Origin: AP-15 sp036500965
GTDB taxonomy: Bacteria > Pseudomonadota > Alphaproteobacteria > ATCC43930 > CGMCC-115725
Direction of reading: 5' to 3'
Assembly: GCA_036500965.1 (NCBI GenBank)
Contig: DASYBC010000041.1
Coordinates: forward strand, 29,660 to 93,659
Length of the DNA stretch: 64,000 nucleotides
Shown here: piece after piece, positions 11,554-18,847 of the stretch
How the letters are laid out: each line of letters starts with the position of its first letter
Position numbering within the stretch: position 1 is the first letter of the stretch
Program-made: the position numbers and the translations under genes
The notes under the pieces: generated by a model
What the model was told of the DNA's origin: nothing
Seen by the model: only the letters and a program-made list of their open reading frames with translations
Databases searched by the model: none

Positions 11554-11915
11554 TGCGCCTCCTTGATTTCCTGTTCCCGGAGCGCCGGAACACCGCGCTC
11601 GTTGCCCGCGACCGGCTGAAGATCGTGCTCGCCCACGAGCGGGCGAGCCGCGACGCTCCGGACTTCCTGCCGGCTCTGCAGCAAGAATTGCTCGACGTGG
11701 TCGGCCGCTACGTCGAGATCCGCGACGACATGCTGCGCGTCAACGTCGCCAGCGCCGGCGAAACCTCGCTCTTGGAAATCAACGTCGAGCTCGACGGCGC
11801 CAACATCAAGCCGGTCAAGAACGGCGCCGCCGCCGAGACGAAGCCGAAACCCAGGCCGGTGCCGATCGCACGGCCCGACCCGAGCTCGCCGCCGCCTTGG
11901 GTCAAGCCCGGCTGA
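11553..11915 (+). CDS. minE: cell division topological specificity factor MinE
   Basis: This 120-residue MinE has the anti-MinCD helix (A-L-V-A-R-D-R-L-K-I-V-L-A-H-E-R) and the beta-strand topological domain. The ATG overlaps the minD TGA (TGATG), indicating coupled translation. The C-terminus carries an extra tail of about 30 residues rich in Pro, Lys and Arg (K-P-K-P-R-P-V-P, S-S-P-P-P-W-V-K-P), longer than the 88-residue enterobacterial protein. MinE stimulates the MinD ATPase to restrict MinC to the poles. Confidence 0.94.
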   Translation: MRLLDFLFPERRNTALVARDRLKIVLAHERASRDAPDFLPALQQELLDVVGRYVEIRDDMLRVNVASAGETSLLEINVELDGANIKPVKNGAAAETKPKPRPVPIARPDPSSPPPWVKPG

Positions 11916-11948
11916 GAGGCAGCCGTCCGCCGACAAAGGAGGAGCCAG

Positions 11949-12845
11949 ATGCCCGGCAAAGTCGGATTTATCGGGCTGGGTGCCATGGGCGGCCCGATGG
12001 CGCTCAATCTTTTGAAGCACGGCTTTTCGCTGGTCGTGCACGACATCGACGCGACGAAGCTCGAGCCGGCGCTCGCCGCCGGTGCCGCCGTGGCGCAATC
12101 GCCCGAGGCGGTGGCCGCCGCGGCCCAGCGGACGATCTCGATCGTCGAGACCACCGAGCAGGCCGAAGCGGTGATCATCGGCGAGCACGGCATCATCCAT
12201 GGCGCCGGCAACGGCCACATCGTGCTCTCGATGAGCACGATCGACCCGTTCGCGGCGCGGCGCTTTGCCGCGCGGTTGGCCGAGCGCGGCATCCAGATGC
12301 TCGACGCGCCGGTCAGCGGCGGCACGGTGCGGGCGAAGTCGGGCGAATTGTCGATCATCGTCGGCGGCGCGCCCGAGACTTACGCGGCCTGCGAAGACTT
12401 GTTTCGGGCGATGGGCAAGAACCTGTTCCACGTCGGGCCGGTCGGGCAGGGGTTGGCGATGAAGCTCCTCAACAACATGCTGGGGCAGGTCACAACCGTG
12501 GCAATCGCCGAGGCGCTGGTGCTCGGGGTCAAGGCCGGGCTCGACCCGCAGCAGATCTACGAGGTGATCCGGGTCAGCACCGGGTCGAGCGTGCAGTTCG
12601 AGAACCGGGTGCCGCGCATGCTGCGGCGTGACTTTGCTCCCGGCGGCACGATCGACATCTCGTACAAGGACCAGGACCTCGAAACATCCTTTGCCAGGCG
12701 GCTCGGCGTGCCGCTGCTGCTGGCCAATTTGACGCAGCAGGTTTACCAGATGGCCCGCGCCCAGGGTCTCAACAAGGAAGACGGCGCGGCGATCATCAAG
12801 GTGTTCGAAGACCTCGCCGGCGTCAAAATCAGCCACGGAGACTGA
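11949..12845 (+). CDS. NAD(P)-dependent beta-hydroxyacid dehydrogenase (3-hydroxyisobutyrate dehydrogenase/tartronate semialdehyde reductase family)
   Basis: The protein has 298 residues. The N-terminal Rossmann motif is G-F-I-G-L-G-A-M-G-G-P-M. The substrate-binding block is D-A-P-V-S-G-G-T-V-R-A. The catalytic lysine is K172 in G-L-A-M-K-L-L-N-N. These are the four family signatures. A consensus AAAGGAGGAG precedes the ATG. Members oxidise 3-hydroxyisobutyrate or reduce tartronate semialdehyde; the exact substrate cannot be read here. It follows minE by 33 bases but is probably functionally unrelated to it. Confidence 0.9.
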   Translation: MPGKVGFIGLGAMGGPMALNLLKHGFSLVVHDIDATKLEPALAAGAAVAQSPEAVAAAAQRTISIVETTEQAEAVIIGEHGIIHGAGNGHIVLSMSTIDPFAARRFAARLAERGIQMLDAPVSGGTVRAKSGELSIIVGGAPETYAACEDLFRAMGKNLFHVGPVGQGLAMKLLNNMLGQVTTVAIAEALVLGVKAGLDPQQIYEVIRVSTGSSVQFENRVPRMLRRDFAPGGTIDISYKDQDLETSFARRLGVPLLLANLTQQVYQMARAQGLNKEDGAAIIKVFEDLAGVKISHGD

Positions 12846-12886
12846 AGGCCTGTGGGCGCGTTCGAACCCGCCATTATAATTTCCCT

Positions 12887-12974
12887 TGCCCGGACTTGTT
12901 CCGGGCATCCACGACTTGAACGCTGCTAAAAGCCAGCCGAAGAAAGGCGTGGATCACCGGGTCAAGCCCGGTGA
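12887..12974. repeat. composite intergenic palindromic repeat
   Basis: Three nested inverted pairs are visible: TGCCCGG/CCGGGCA (12887-12907), ATCCACG/CGTGGAT (12907-12913 with 12948-12954), and TCACCGGG/CCCGGTGA (12954-12974). This mosaic of short palindromes is a common dispersed repeat style in alphaproteobacterial intergenic DNA. It lies between the dehydrogenase and the alpha/beta hydrolase. Confidence 0.72.
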
Positions 12975-13036
12975 AGGCGAATGTAGGACGGGCACCTGCT
13001 GCTCCGACTCGACTGAGAAAAAAGGGAGAATGAGAG

Positions 13037-13732
13037 ATGGCGACATATGTGCTGATCCACGGGGCATATCAGGGCGGCTGGATCTGGGGGCCGACGGCGG
13101 CGCGCCTGCGGGCGGCGGGGCATGTCGTCCATGCCCGCTCGCTCGATGGCTGCGGCGAGCGCCGCCATCAGCTGCGGCCGGGGATCAATGTCGAGACCCA
13201 GGCGACCGAGATCGCCGAGCTGCTGTTCTACGAGGATTTGCATGATGTGGTGCTGACCGGCACCAGCTCTGGCGGCATGGTGCTGTGCCGGGCCGCGGAG
13301 CTGGGCCGCGAGCGGATCGGGCGGCTCGTTTTCGTCGACGCGCTGGCGTTGCTCGACGGCGAACGGGTGGCGCAGATCGTCAACCGGCCGACCCCGCGGG
13401 TCACCACCGCGCTCGCGGTCGGGCCGTCGCGCGAGGATGCCGAGAACCGCAGCTTCGCCGACCTTACAGCCGAGCTGCGCGCCTTTGCGCTCGCGCGCTA
13501 CACGCCGCACCCGATCGCCGCGATGGAAGAGCCGGCGTCGCTGAAGAGCTTCTGGAGCCAGTCCTGGCCCGGCACGACGGTGATCCGCTGCCGCCGCGCC
13601 GCCAACCCCGGCGAGGCGCATCAGCGCCGCACCGCAGACAAGCTCGGCGGCAAATATCTCGAGATCGACACCGGCCATTACCCGATGCTGTCCGATCCCG
13701 ATACCTTGGCGCCATTGCTGATGCAGGGGTGA
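13037..13732 (+). CDS. alpha/beta hydrolase (salicylate esterase/hydroxynitrile lyase-like)
   Basis: This 231-residue hydrolase begins with the oxyanion-loop motif L-I-H-G-A-Y-Q-G-G-W-x-W. It has a nucleophile elbow G-T-S78-S-G-G and a late catalytic histidine in T-G-H-Y-P-M. These match the small esterase/methylketone-synthase-like group. The ATG at 13037 follows an AAAGGGAGAA leader. It lies directly upstream of a broken HpaB-family gene, so it may once have belonged to an aromatic catabolic operon. The substrate is unknown. Confidence 0.85.
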   Translation: MATYVLIHGAYQGGWIWGPTAARLRAAGHVVHARSLDGCGERRHQLRPGINVETQATEIAELLFYEDLHDVVLTGTSSGGMVLCRAAELGRERIGRLVFVDALALLDGERVAQIVNRPTPRVTTALAVGPSREDAENRSFADLTAELRAFALARYTPHPIAAMEEPASLKSFWSQSWPGTTVIRCRRAANPGEAHQRRTADKLGGKYLEIDTGHYPMLSDPDTLAPLLMQG

Positions 13733-13748
13733 CAAGAGGGCGCGAACG

Positions 13749-14020
13749 ATGGTTGCGGCAGCGATAGGCGCGAAGGCGTCGCCCAGCGAGGCGGTCGGCC
13801 GAGGATCGGCGCTATGTCCAGAGCCTCAAGGGCCGCCGCGAGGTGTGGAGTGACGGCGAACGCGTCGCCAACGTGACGACCCATCCGGCCTTCAAGAACG
13901 TGATCGATGCGCTCGCTCGCATCTACGATCTGCAGAACAGCCCGCAATACCGCGACGCGATGACCTGCCGCGACCCTGAAAGGGGGCGATGCGTCAGCGT
14001 CAGCTGGCTGCTGCCGTGTT
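13749..14020 (+). pseudogene. N-terminal remnant of an HpaB-family (4-hydroxyphenylacetate 3-hydroxylase-type) flavin monooxygenase
   Basis: From 13801 the frame reads Y-V-Q-S-L-K-G-R-R-E-V-W, then D-G-E-R-V, T-T-H-P-A-F-K-N, A-R-I-Y-D-L-Q, Y-R-D-A-M-T and V-S-W-L-L-P. This is the N-terminal pattern of the HpaB oxygenase family. An upstream ATG at 13749 is in another frame (V-A-A-A-I-G-A-K-A), which suggests a frameshift near 13795. The similarity stops at about 14020, where the AT-richer glycosyltransferase block begins. The remaining ~400 residues expected for the family are absent. Confidence 0.7.
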
Positions 14021-14045
14021 CGGGCGAGAATCACAATTGTCGGCT

Positions 14046-14858
14046 ATGAGCACAAATGATGGCTCCAGCGCGCCGGTACTCTCGATCGTGATTCCGGTAT
14101 TCAATGAGGCGATCACGATTGGGCTAATCCTATTGCAAGTAGCTAACGCGCTGCCGGCGGTGCTGAAGCAAATAATTGTAGTGGATGATTGCTCAACCGA
14201 TGGAACGTCCGAATGGCTGAGACGAAATTTGGGGTGTACAAAACGAATTTGGCGGTGCATATCGTGCGATCTTAACGGTGAACTTCGGCTCTCCGCCGAG
14301 GATACGCAAAACAATGGGTTTTCGTTTGTGGTCCAGTATCACGAGCGAAATCGGGGTAAAGGCGCGGCGGTAAGAACCGGACTGGCGCACGCCTCGGGGG
14401 ACGTCATCGTGATACAGGACGCCGATCTTGAATATGATCCGAACGATTGGTTGCGTATGCTTCCACTTATCGTGGAACGTAAGGTGGCGGATGTAGTCTA
14501 CGGTTCGAGATTCTATGGTCAGCCGCATCGCGCACTGTATTACCATCATTATCTGGGAAACCGCCTTATCTCGCTCGTTTTCAACATGATGTATAACCAA
14601 ATGCTGTCCGACATCGAAGTTTGCTACAAAATGTTTAGCAGCGATGTGCTAAAACAACTACGCCTCACAGCCAATGACTTTGGAATTGAAATAGAGATTA
14701 GTGCTCAAATCGCGCGCGCCAAACGATGGCGGATCTACGAGGTTGGAATCAGCTATTATGGCCGAACCTACGAAGAAGGTAAAAAGATCAATTGGAAGGA
14801 CGGTCTCAAGGCGTTGCTGTACCTCCTAAAATTCAGATTCAGTGGCCGAAGCAGATGA
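14046..14858 (+). CDS. family 2 glycosyltransferase (polyprenyl-phosphate sugar transferase type)
   Basis: The 270-residue protein has a GT-A fold: S-I-V-I-P-V-F-N-E at the start, V-V-D-D-C-S-T-D-G-T-S next, N-R-G-K-G-A-A-V-R-T-G, then the metal-binding Q-D-A-D-L-E-Y-D-P and V-Y-G-S-R-F-Y-G. The order matches dolichol/undecaprenyl-phosphate mannose synthase-like enzymes, but there are no C-terminal membrane segments. The codons are visibly AT-richer than in neighbouring genes, suggesting acquisition. The ATG at 14046 is chosen because the longer frame runs into the upstream pseudogene. Its stop overlaps the next start (ATGA). Confidence 0.88.
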   Translation: MSTNDGSSAPVLSIVIPVFNEAITIGLILLQVANALPAVLKQIIVVDDCSTDGTSEWLRRNLGCTKRIWRCISCDLNGELRLSAEDTQNNGFSFVVQYHERNRGKGAAVRTGLAHASGDVIVIQDADLEYDPNDWLRMLPLIVERKVADVVYGSRFYGQPHRALYYHHYLGNRLISLVFNMMYNQMLSDIEVCYKMFSSDVLKQLRLTANDFGIEIEISAQIARAKRWRIYEVGISYYGRTYEEGKKINWKDGLKALLYLLKFRFSGRSR

Positions 14859-15898
14859 CCGATTTTGCTTCGGTTGCGGTGCGCCGCAGGGGCTCTACCG
14901 CGCGAAAGCTTATGCTCGGACTTGCCATTGGGTTCGGTCTCTTATGGCTATCGATACGTCACCTCAACCCGCATGACGTGCTGGTAGTCATTCTAGGCGC
15001 CGACGTGCCGTGGTTGGCAATCGCTCTTGTCCTTTACGCCGGCAACCTGGCGGTCCGTATCGAGCGCTGGCGGCTGTTGCTGCACAGACACGAGAATTTG
15101 TCGTACCGAAAGGTCGGCACCGTGCTTCTCAGTGGCTATGGGGTCAATTTCCTGCTGCCCGCGCGCATCGGCGAACTGTTCCGCATGGAGTTGATGCGTC
15201 GCCGTCATGGTGTTGCCCGCGCGGTGGCCCTCAGCGGGATTGTCATTGAGCGTATCCTCGACGGCCTTTGCGTCGTCTCGCTTCTCAGCATCGGCTTGTG
15301 GCTTAACGGGCAGTATAACGAACCCAGCAAGATTTTGAGATTTGTCAATGTTAGCGGCGCGTTGGTCTTTGGGGCAGCAGTCGTCGGTTGGATTGTGCTC
15401 CGGAAATTCCCGCTCGTGAGACTATTCAGCCGCTGGCCATCGGTCACCAAGCAACTTGACTTACTAAAACAATCTTTTGCTGCGGTCGCGGGCAAGCGTT
15501 TGCTGCTGGTTGTCTGCCTGACCGGTATCGTTTACGCCAACGAGGCGGGGGCGCTGTGGGCGATCTGCCGAGCCCTTGAGCTCAATCTCGGGTTGCTCGA
15601 GCTCATGGTCCTGGTCGGCGTTTCGGCGCTCAGCACTTTGGTGCCATCCGCTCCGGGCTTTGTGGGCACCTTCCAGATGGCCTTTGTGCTGACCTTCGCC
15701 GAGTACCACGAATCGTCAACGCTCGCGGTCGCCGCGGCGTCGCTGGTCCAGCTTCTGCTTTTCGGGCCGCTGATTGTCGCCGCCATCCCATCGGTGCTTC
15801 ACGGCGGTATATCGTTCGACGCCAATCTGCCTGGGGTAGGCCATGAGGGCCCTAGAGGGACGCCCGCTGAGAGACGCGCAACAAACGGCTCAGACTAG
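14855..15898 (+). CDS. lysylphosphatidylglycerol synthetase-type (UPF0104/AglD-like) integral membrane protein
   Basis: The 347-residue protein has about eight hydrophobic segments and family motifs R-I-E-R-W-R-L-L-L, G-Y-G-V-N-F-L-L-P-A-R-I-G-E-L-F-R and P-S-A-P-G-F-V-G-T-F-Q. Members are proposed transporters or flippases of lipid-linked molecules. Pairing with a GT2 enzyme (ATGA overlap) suggests a lipid-linked sugar route. Translation starts at the ATG at 14855. The TAG stop lies in a CTAG, 13 bases before the CTAG-bounded element at 15912. Confidence 0.82.
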   Translation: MTDFASVAVRRRGSTARKLMLGLAIGFGLLWLSIRHLNPHDVLVVILGADVPWLAIALVLYAGNLAVRIERWRLLLHRHENLSYRKVGTVLLSGYGVNFLLPARIGELFRMELMRRRHGVARAVALSGIVIERILDGLCVVSLLSIGLWLNGQYNEPSKILRFVNVSGALVFGAAVVGWIVLRKFPLVRLFSRWPSVTKQLDLLKQSFAAVAGKRLLLVVCLTGIVYANEAGALWAICRALELNLGLLELMVLVGVSALSTLVPSAPGFVGTFQMAFVLTFAEYHESSTLAVAAASLVQLLLFGPLIVAAIPSVLHGGISFDANLPGVGHEGPRGTPAERRATNGSD

Positions 15899-15911
15899 TC
15901 GAGCTCGGCGC

Positions 15912-16032
15912 CTAGTGGCGCGATGCCAACGGATGGTTCCCACCCGTTGGCTGAATCGCACCACCAACGCAATAATCTGGTGGGCCGATTCACAAAACAC
16001 CCGGGAACCAAGCGTTTCGATCGGACCGCTAG
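15912..16032. mobile_element. miniature CTAG-bounded inverted-repeat element (MITE-like), copy A
   Basis: The 121-base unit begins CTAGTGGCGCGAT and ends in sequence whose complement reads CTAGCGGTCCGAT, giving imperfect terminal inverted repeats with CTAG at both tips. Internally CCAACGG and CCGTTGG form a hairpin. A closely similar unit lies at 55231-55349. The element contains no transposase. The CTAG tips fit the 4-base YTAR targets of IS5-type elements. Confidence 0.62.
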
Positions 16033-16457
16033 CACGCCGTGGCGCCGCGATTGTGCTGTTGGTGATGATCGTCTTGGCGGCGCGCAACGTGGGGGAAAGC
16101 CCATTTACCGGGGACACAGGTAAGGGATGGTGGAGGGCGCTGATTTCACTCACATCTGGAGGGCATGGCCGGTCGGCGTTCCGCGATCTGGTGACACCGA
16201 ACAGCGGTGAGCAGGTCCTGCCTCCCCTCGTGCGTGACATGCTGGCATTGCTGCGCCAGCACGGTGTCCAAGAATATGCCGTGTCGCCGCAAATTTCGAC
16301 CGACCCGCTGCTCCACCAGCGCATCGTAGAATCGGCGTTCCCAAAAATGATGGTGCCAACCGCACCCTACCTGTTGGCGCGGGTCGGGGAGCCTCTTCCC
16401 GCTAACTGCAGACCGATGGCGGTCGAAAAGGGGATTGAGCTTGCTGCGTGCGATTAG
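15933..16457 (+). CDS. hypothetical protein with one N-terminal membrane segment; N-terminus derived from a repeat
   Basis: I do not recognise this protein. One hydrophobic stretch (G-A-A-I-V-L-L-V-M-I-V-L-A) is followed by about 125 soluble residues with L-V-R-D-M-L-A-L-L-R-Q-H-G and S-P-Q-I-S-T-D-P-L-L. The only ATG codons in frame before the membrane segment are at 15933, inside the miniature element at 15912-16032, and at 15843, inside the preceding gene. The natural N-terminus may have been replaced by the insertion. The 3' end overlaps the next gene by 23 bases, as in an operon. Confidence 0.45.
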   Translation: MVPTRWLNRTTNAIIWWADSQNTREPSVSIGPLARRGAAIVLLVMIVLAARNVGESPFTGDTGKGWWRALISLTSGGHGRSAFRDLVTPNSGEQVLPPLVRDMLALLRQHGVQEYAVSPQISTDPLLHQRIVESAFPKMMVPTAPYLLARVGEPLPANCRPMAVEKGIELAACD

Positions 16458-17823
16458 CTTACTGCCGCTTGTGTTCTCCTTGGGACTGTCAGCCCTTGTC
16501 ATCGCGCCTGCGTTACTCGCGGCGGGGGGTGACGCTCTCGAGCAACGTTGGCGTCTCATAGGACTGGTGTCAGCATCGGGGCTTCTGCTGAATTATCTCG
16601 TTGTCGTTGCCGTCGGCTCGCTCCGGAGCGATATGCTTTTGGAGCTTGCGATCGCATGCTGCTGCGCGATGGTTATACTGGCGAGGGAAGGTCGCGGGGC
16701 TGTCGATGCCTTGCGGCTCGGTTTAAGCACGACAGTTTGTTTCGTGCTCGTTCTTGGCCTCTTAGGCGCCGCGATCTTGCTGGAACCGGTGACGGCTTGG
16801 GATGCGCGGTCGATCTGGTTCTTTCACGCCAAGATGGTTTATTTCGCCGGGGGCCTGCTTAAAGATGGAGGGTGGACCGCGCCTTGCTGTCTTTTCTCCC
16901 ACACTGACTATCCGACATTGATGCCAATACTGGCGGCACAGGCCGCTAGCCTAGCAGGGTTCTGGAACGAGCAGCTGCCCAAGTTCGCGCTGCTGATGCT
17001 CCTGGTTCCCGTGCTCGCCGTGACGGTATCTTATTGGAGGGCAGGGTTGGCGACTGCCGCGCTGCTGCTCCTTGCATGGGCCAAGCTCGCCCCGCTGCTG
17101 ACCGACGGGTACATGGACGCGCTGCTTGCGCTGTACGGCCTATTTGGCGCGCTACTGATCGGATCATGGTTGGCGACGGGGGCCAAGCTTGACCTGGCAA
17201 CCGGCGTGCTGTTCGTCGGGGTTGCGCTCGGTCTCAAGAATGAAGGTAGTCTGCTCGCGGTGACGCTGCTTGTTTGTGCAACGCCAGTCGCGGCGCTGGC
17301 GCGACGCGACGGGCGACAGTTGCTGTCTGCTGGCAGATCCGAGGCGATTCGGTTTGGCGGGGTGCTCTTGTTGGGAATTGCGAGCGGAGCGTCGTGGCTA
17401 ATCTTGCGCAAAGCCTGGGGGCTCCACAACGACCTGAATCTGGGGCTAAGCTCCCTTCCTGCGATCGTTCGGCGGCTGACCGACCCGGAAGCATTGGAGA
17501 TGATCCTCCGCAGCACACTAGTCTCGAATCACCTGTTTTATGCAGTGCTCATCGGTGGTTGCGCGACCGGATTGAGTTACGTATTGCGAACCGGGCGCCT
17601 GTTAGAGCCGATATTCTGCATGGCGGTTGCAAGTGGTTATTTAGCCGGGATCGAACTTGTCTATTTGGCCACTCCCACCGACCTCAAGTGGCTCCTTGCG
17701 ACCAGCGCCGATCGGACAACGGTGCTCCCCGCCCTGCTGTTTCTAGCGCCGGCAATTCTGTTGCTGCGGGATGAGCGCCGCTGGCGGATCGAGATAGCGT
17801 TGCCCGCTTGGCTCCGCCATTGA
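16435..17823 (+). CDS. polytopic membrane protein, possible GT-C-type glycosyltransferase
   Basis: This is a 462-residue protein with roughly ten to twelve hydrophobic segments. After the third or fourth segment comes W-D-A-R-S-I-W-F-F-H-A-K, then H-T-D-Y-P-T-L-M-P and L-K-N-E-G, charged loop motifs typical of ArnT/PMT (GT39)-like enzymes that use lipid-linked sugars. This would fit the upstream GT2 and flippase-like genes. The start is a TTG at 16435; no ATG is available before the first membrane segment. Assignment to GT-C is inference from the motif pattern. Confidence 0.62.
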   Translation: MSLLRAISLLPLVFSLGLSALVIAPALLAAGGDALEQRWRLIGLVSASGLLLNYLVVVAVGSLRSDMLLELAIACCCAMVILAREGRGAVDALRLGLSTTVCFVLVLGLLGAAILLEPVTAWDARSIWFFHAKMVYFAGGLLKDGGWTAPCCLFSHTDYPTLMPILAAQAASLAGFWNEQLPKFALLMLLVPVLAVTVSYWRAGLATAALLLLAWAKLAPLLTDGYMDALLALYGLFGALLIGSWLATGAKLDLATGVLFVGVALGLKNEGSLLAVTLLVCATPVAALARRDGRQLLSAGRSEAIRFGGVLLLGIASGASWLILRKAWGLHNDLNLGLSSLPAIVRRLTDPEALEMILRSTLVSNHLFYAVLIGGCATGLSYVLRTGRLLEPIFCMAVASGYLAGIELVYLATPTDLKWLLATSADRTTVLPALLFLAPAILLLRDERRWRIEIALPAWLRH

Positions 17824-18070
17824 GGAGACACGTTGATATCCAGTTTTAAAGCGTTTGATGCGACGCGGCGCATCCCGGCTCAAACGCAAGCGGCAGAACA
17901 GCGAGTTGTGGATTGCGCAGCTTCGACCCAGCGCGCGACGCAGGACCGCATCCGAGCGCTGCTGCAGCACCCGCTGCCGCACGGCGAAACCATGTAAACG
18001 CGCTAACGGCACGCGCCGCCGTCGTGCTGCGATCTGAAACGATCTGCCTGAATTTGGGATCCAGCCTCAC

Positions 18071-18478
18071 CTACAGCGCGGCAGTCGTCTGAACCTCGAT
18101 CAGCAGCGCTTCCCCGACCAGCCGGTCGATGATCAGCAAGGTGTTCGGCGGATAGGCGCCGCTTGGGAACATCCGAGCAAACTCGCGATTGCGATAGGCG
18201 GTGAACTTGGCGGCGTCTTGCGAATGCACGAGATAGGTCGTGAACTGGACGACGTTGCTCCAACCGCCGCCGACCGCGCCCAGAGCCGCCGCGATGTTGG
18301 CGAAGACCTGGGCGCATTGCGCCTCAAAATCATCGGCGCCGACGATATTGCCGGCCCGATCGGTCGCGACCTGGCCGGCGATAAAAACCAATTCCGACGC
18401 CTTGACCCGGGCGATCTGCGAATAGGGGCCGAGCGGCTTGCCTAGCGACTCGGGATTGAACATCGTGACATCAGTCAT
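18071..18478 (-). CDS. RidA/YjgF/Rid-family protein lacking the deaminase arginine
   Basis: The 135-residue protein has the Rid fold pattern: L-G-P-Y-S-Q near the start, V-F-I-A-G-Q-V-A-T-D, V-F-A-N-I-A-A-A-L, V-V-Q-F-T-T-Y-L and a late L-I-E-V-Q. Archetypal RidA has an arginine in the P-A-R-S/T segment that is needed for imine deamination. Here that stretch reads Y-P-P-N-T-L, so the protein is more likely a Rid homologue with another role. It ends the minus-strand run that starts with the amidohydrolase, consistent with a catabolic context. Confidence 0.85.
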   Translation of the reverse strand: MTDVTMFNPESLGKPLGPYSQIARVKASELVFIAGQVATDRAGNIVGADDFEAQCAQVFANIAAALGAVGGGWSNVVQFTTYLVHSQDAAKFTAYRNREFARMFPSGAYPPNTLLIIDRLVGEALLIEVQTTAAL

Positions 18479-18502
18479 GCTCGCCCTCGCTGGCGGTTCT
18501 CG

Positions 18503-18742
18503 TCACTGGACGCGGCGCAGGCCCAGATCGGCCAGGCAGCGATCGATCGAGCCGCTTTGGTCGGCAGTTTTCGCTCGATCCTGACAGGCGGCGACAACGG
18601 CCGCGAACTCGGCCCGGGTCGGCGCCTTGCCGGTCGCGGTCTGCCAGTCGCGCAGCTCCGACGACGCGCTCGCCGGGGTGACCCCGTCCGCTGCCGCGCA
18701 GGCCGCCAAGCACAACAGAATCGAAATTGCCGCCCCCCGCAT
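18503..18742 (-). CDS. small predicted lipoprotein
   Basis: This 79-residue protein begins with a short basic N-region and the hydrophobic stretch I-S-I-L-L-C-L-A-A-C, which contains a lipobox (L-A-A-C), so it is probably lipid-anchored in the envelope. The mature part has two more cysteines (A-A-C-Q-D, D-R-C-L-A-D), which could form a disulfide. No family is recognised. It lies between the Ldh2 and RidA-like genes on the same strand. Confidence 0.55.
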   Translation of the reverse strand: MRGAAISILLCLAACAAADGVTPASASSELRDWQTATGKAPTRAEFAAVVAACQDRAKTADQSGSIDRCLADLGLRRVQ

Positions 18743-18847
18743 GTCGCACCCCTGCGAGCCTTGCCCGTTGCGAGACTACCCGGCGTTGCCGGACGGGGCT
18801 ACCCCCTGGTCGCAGCGCCGCCGGCACGGAGCTGCGGCAGGCGCGCT

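Noticed and set aside
13989..14045. Longer start for the GT2 gene
   Set aside because: The extra codons fall in the HpaB-family remnant and lack a ribosome-binding site.
17851..17887. Hairpin GCGTTTGA...TCAAACGC after the membrane protein gene
   Set aside because: Symmetrical but without a T run or a second copy in the window; too weak to call a terminator or element.
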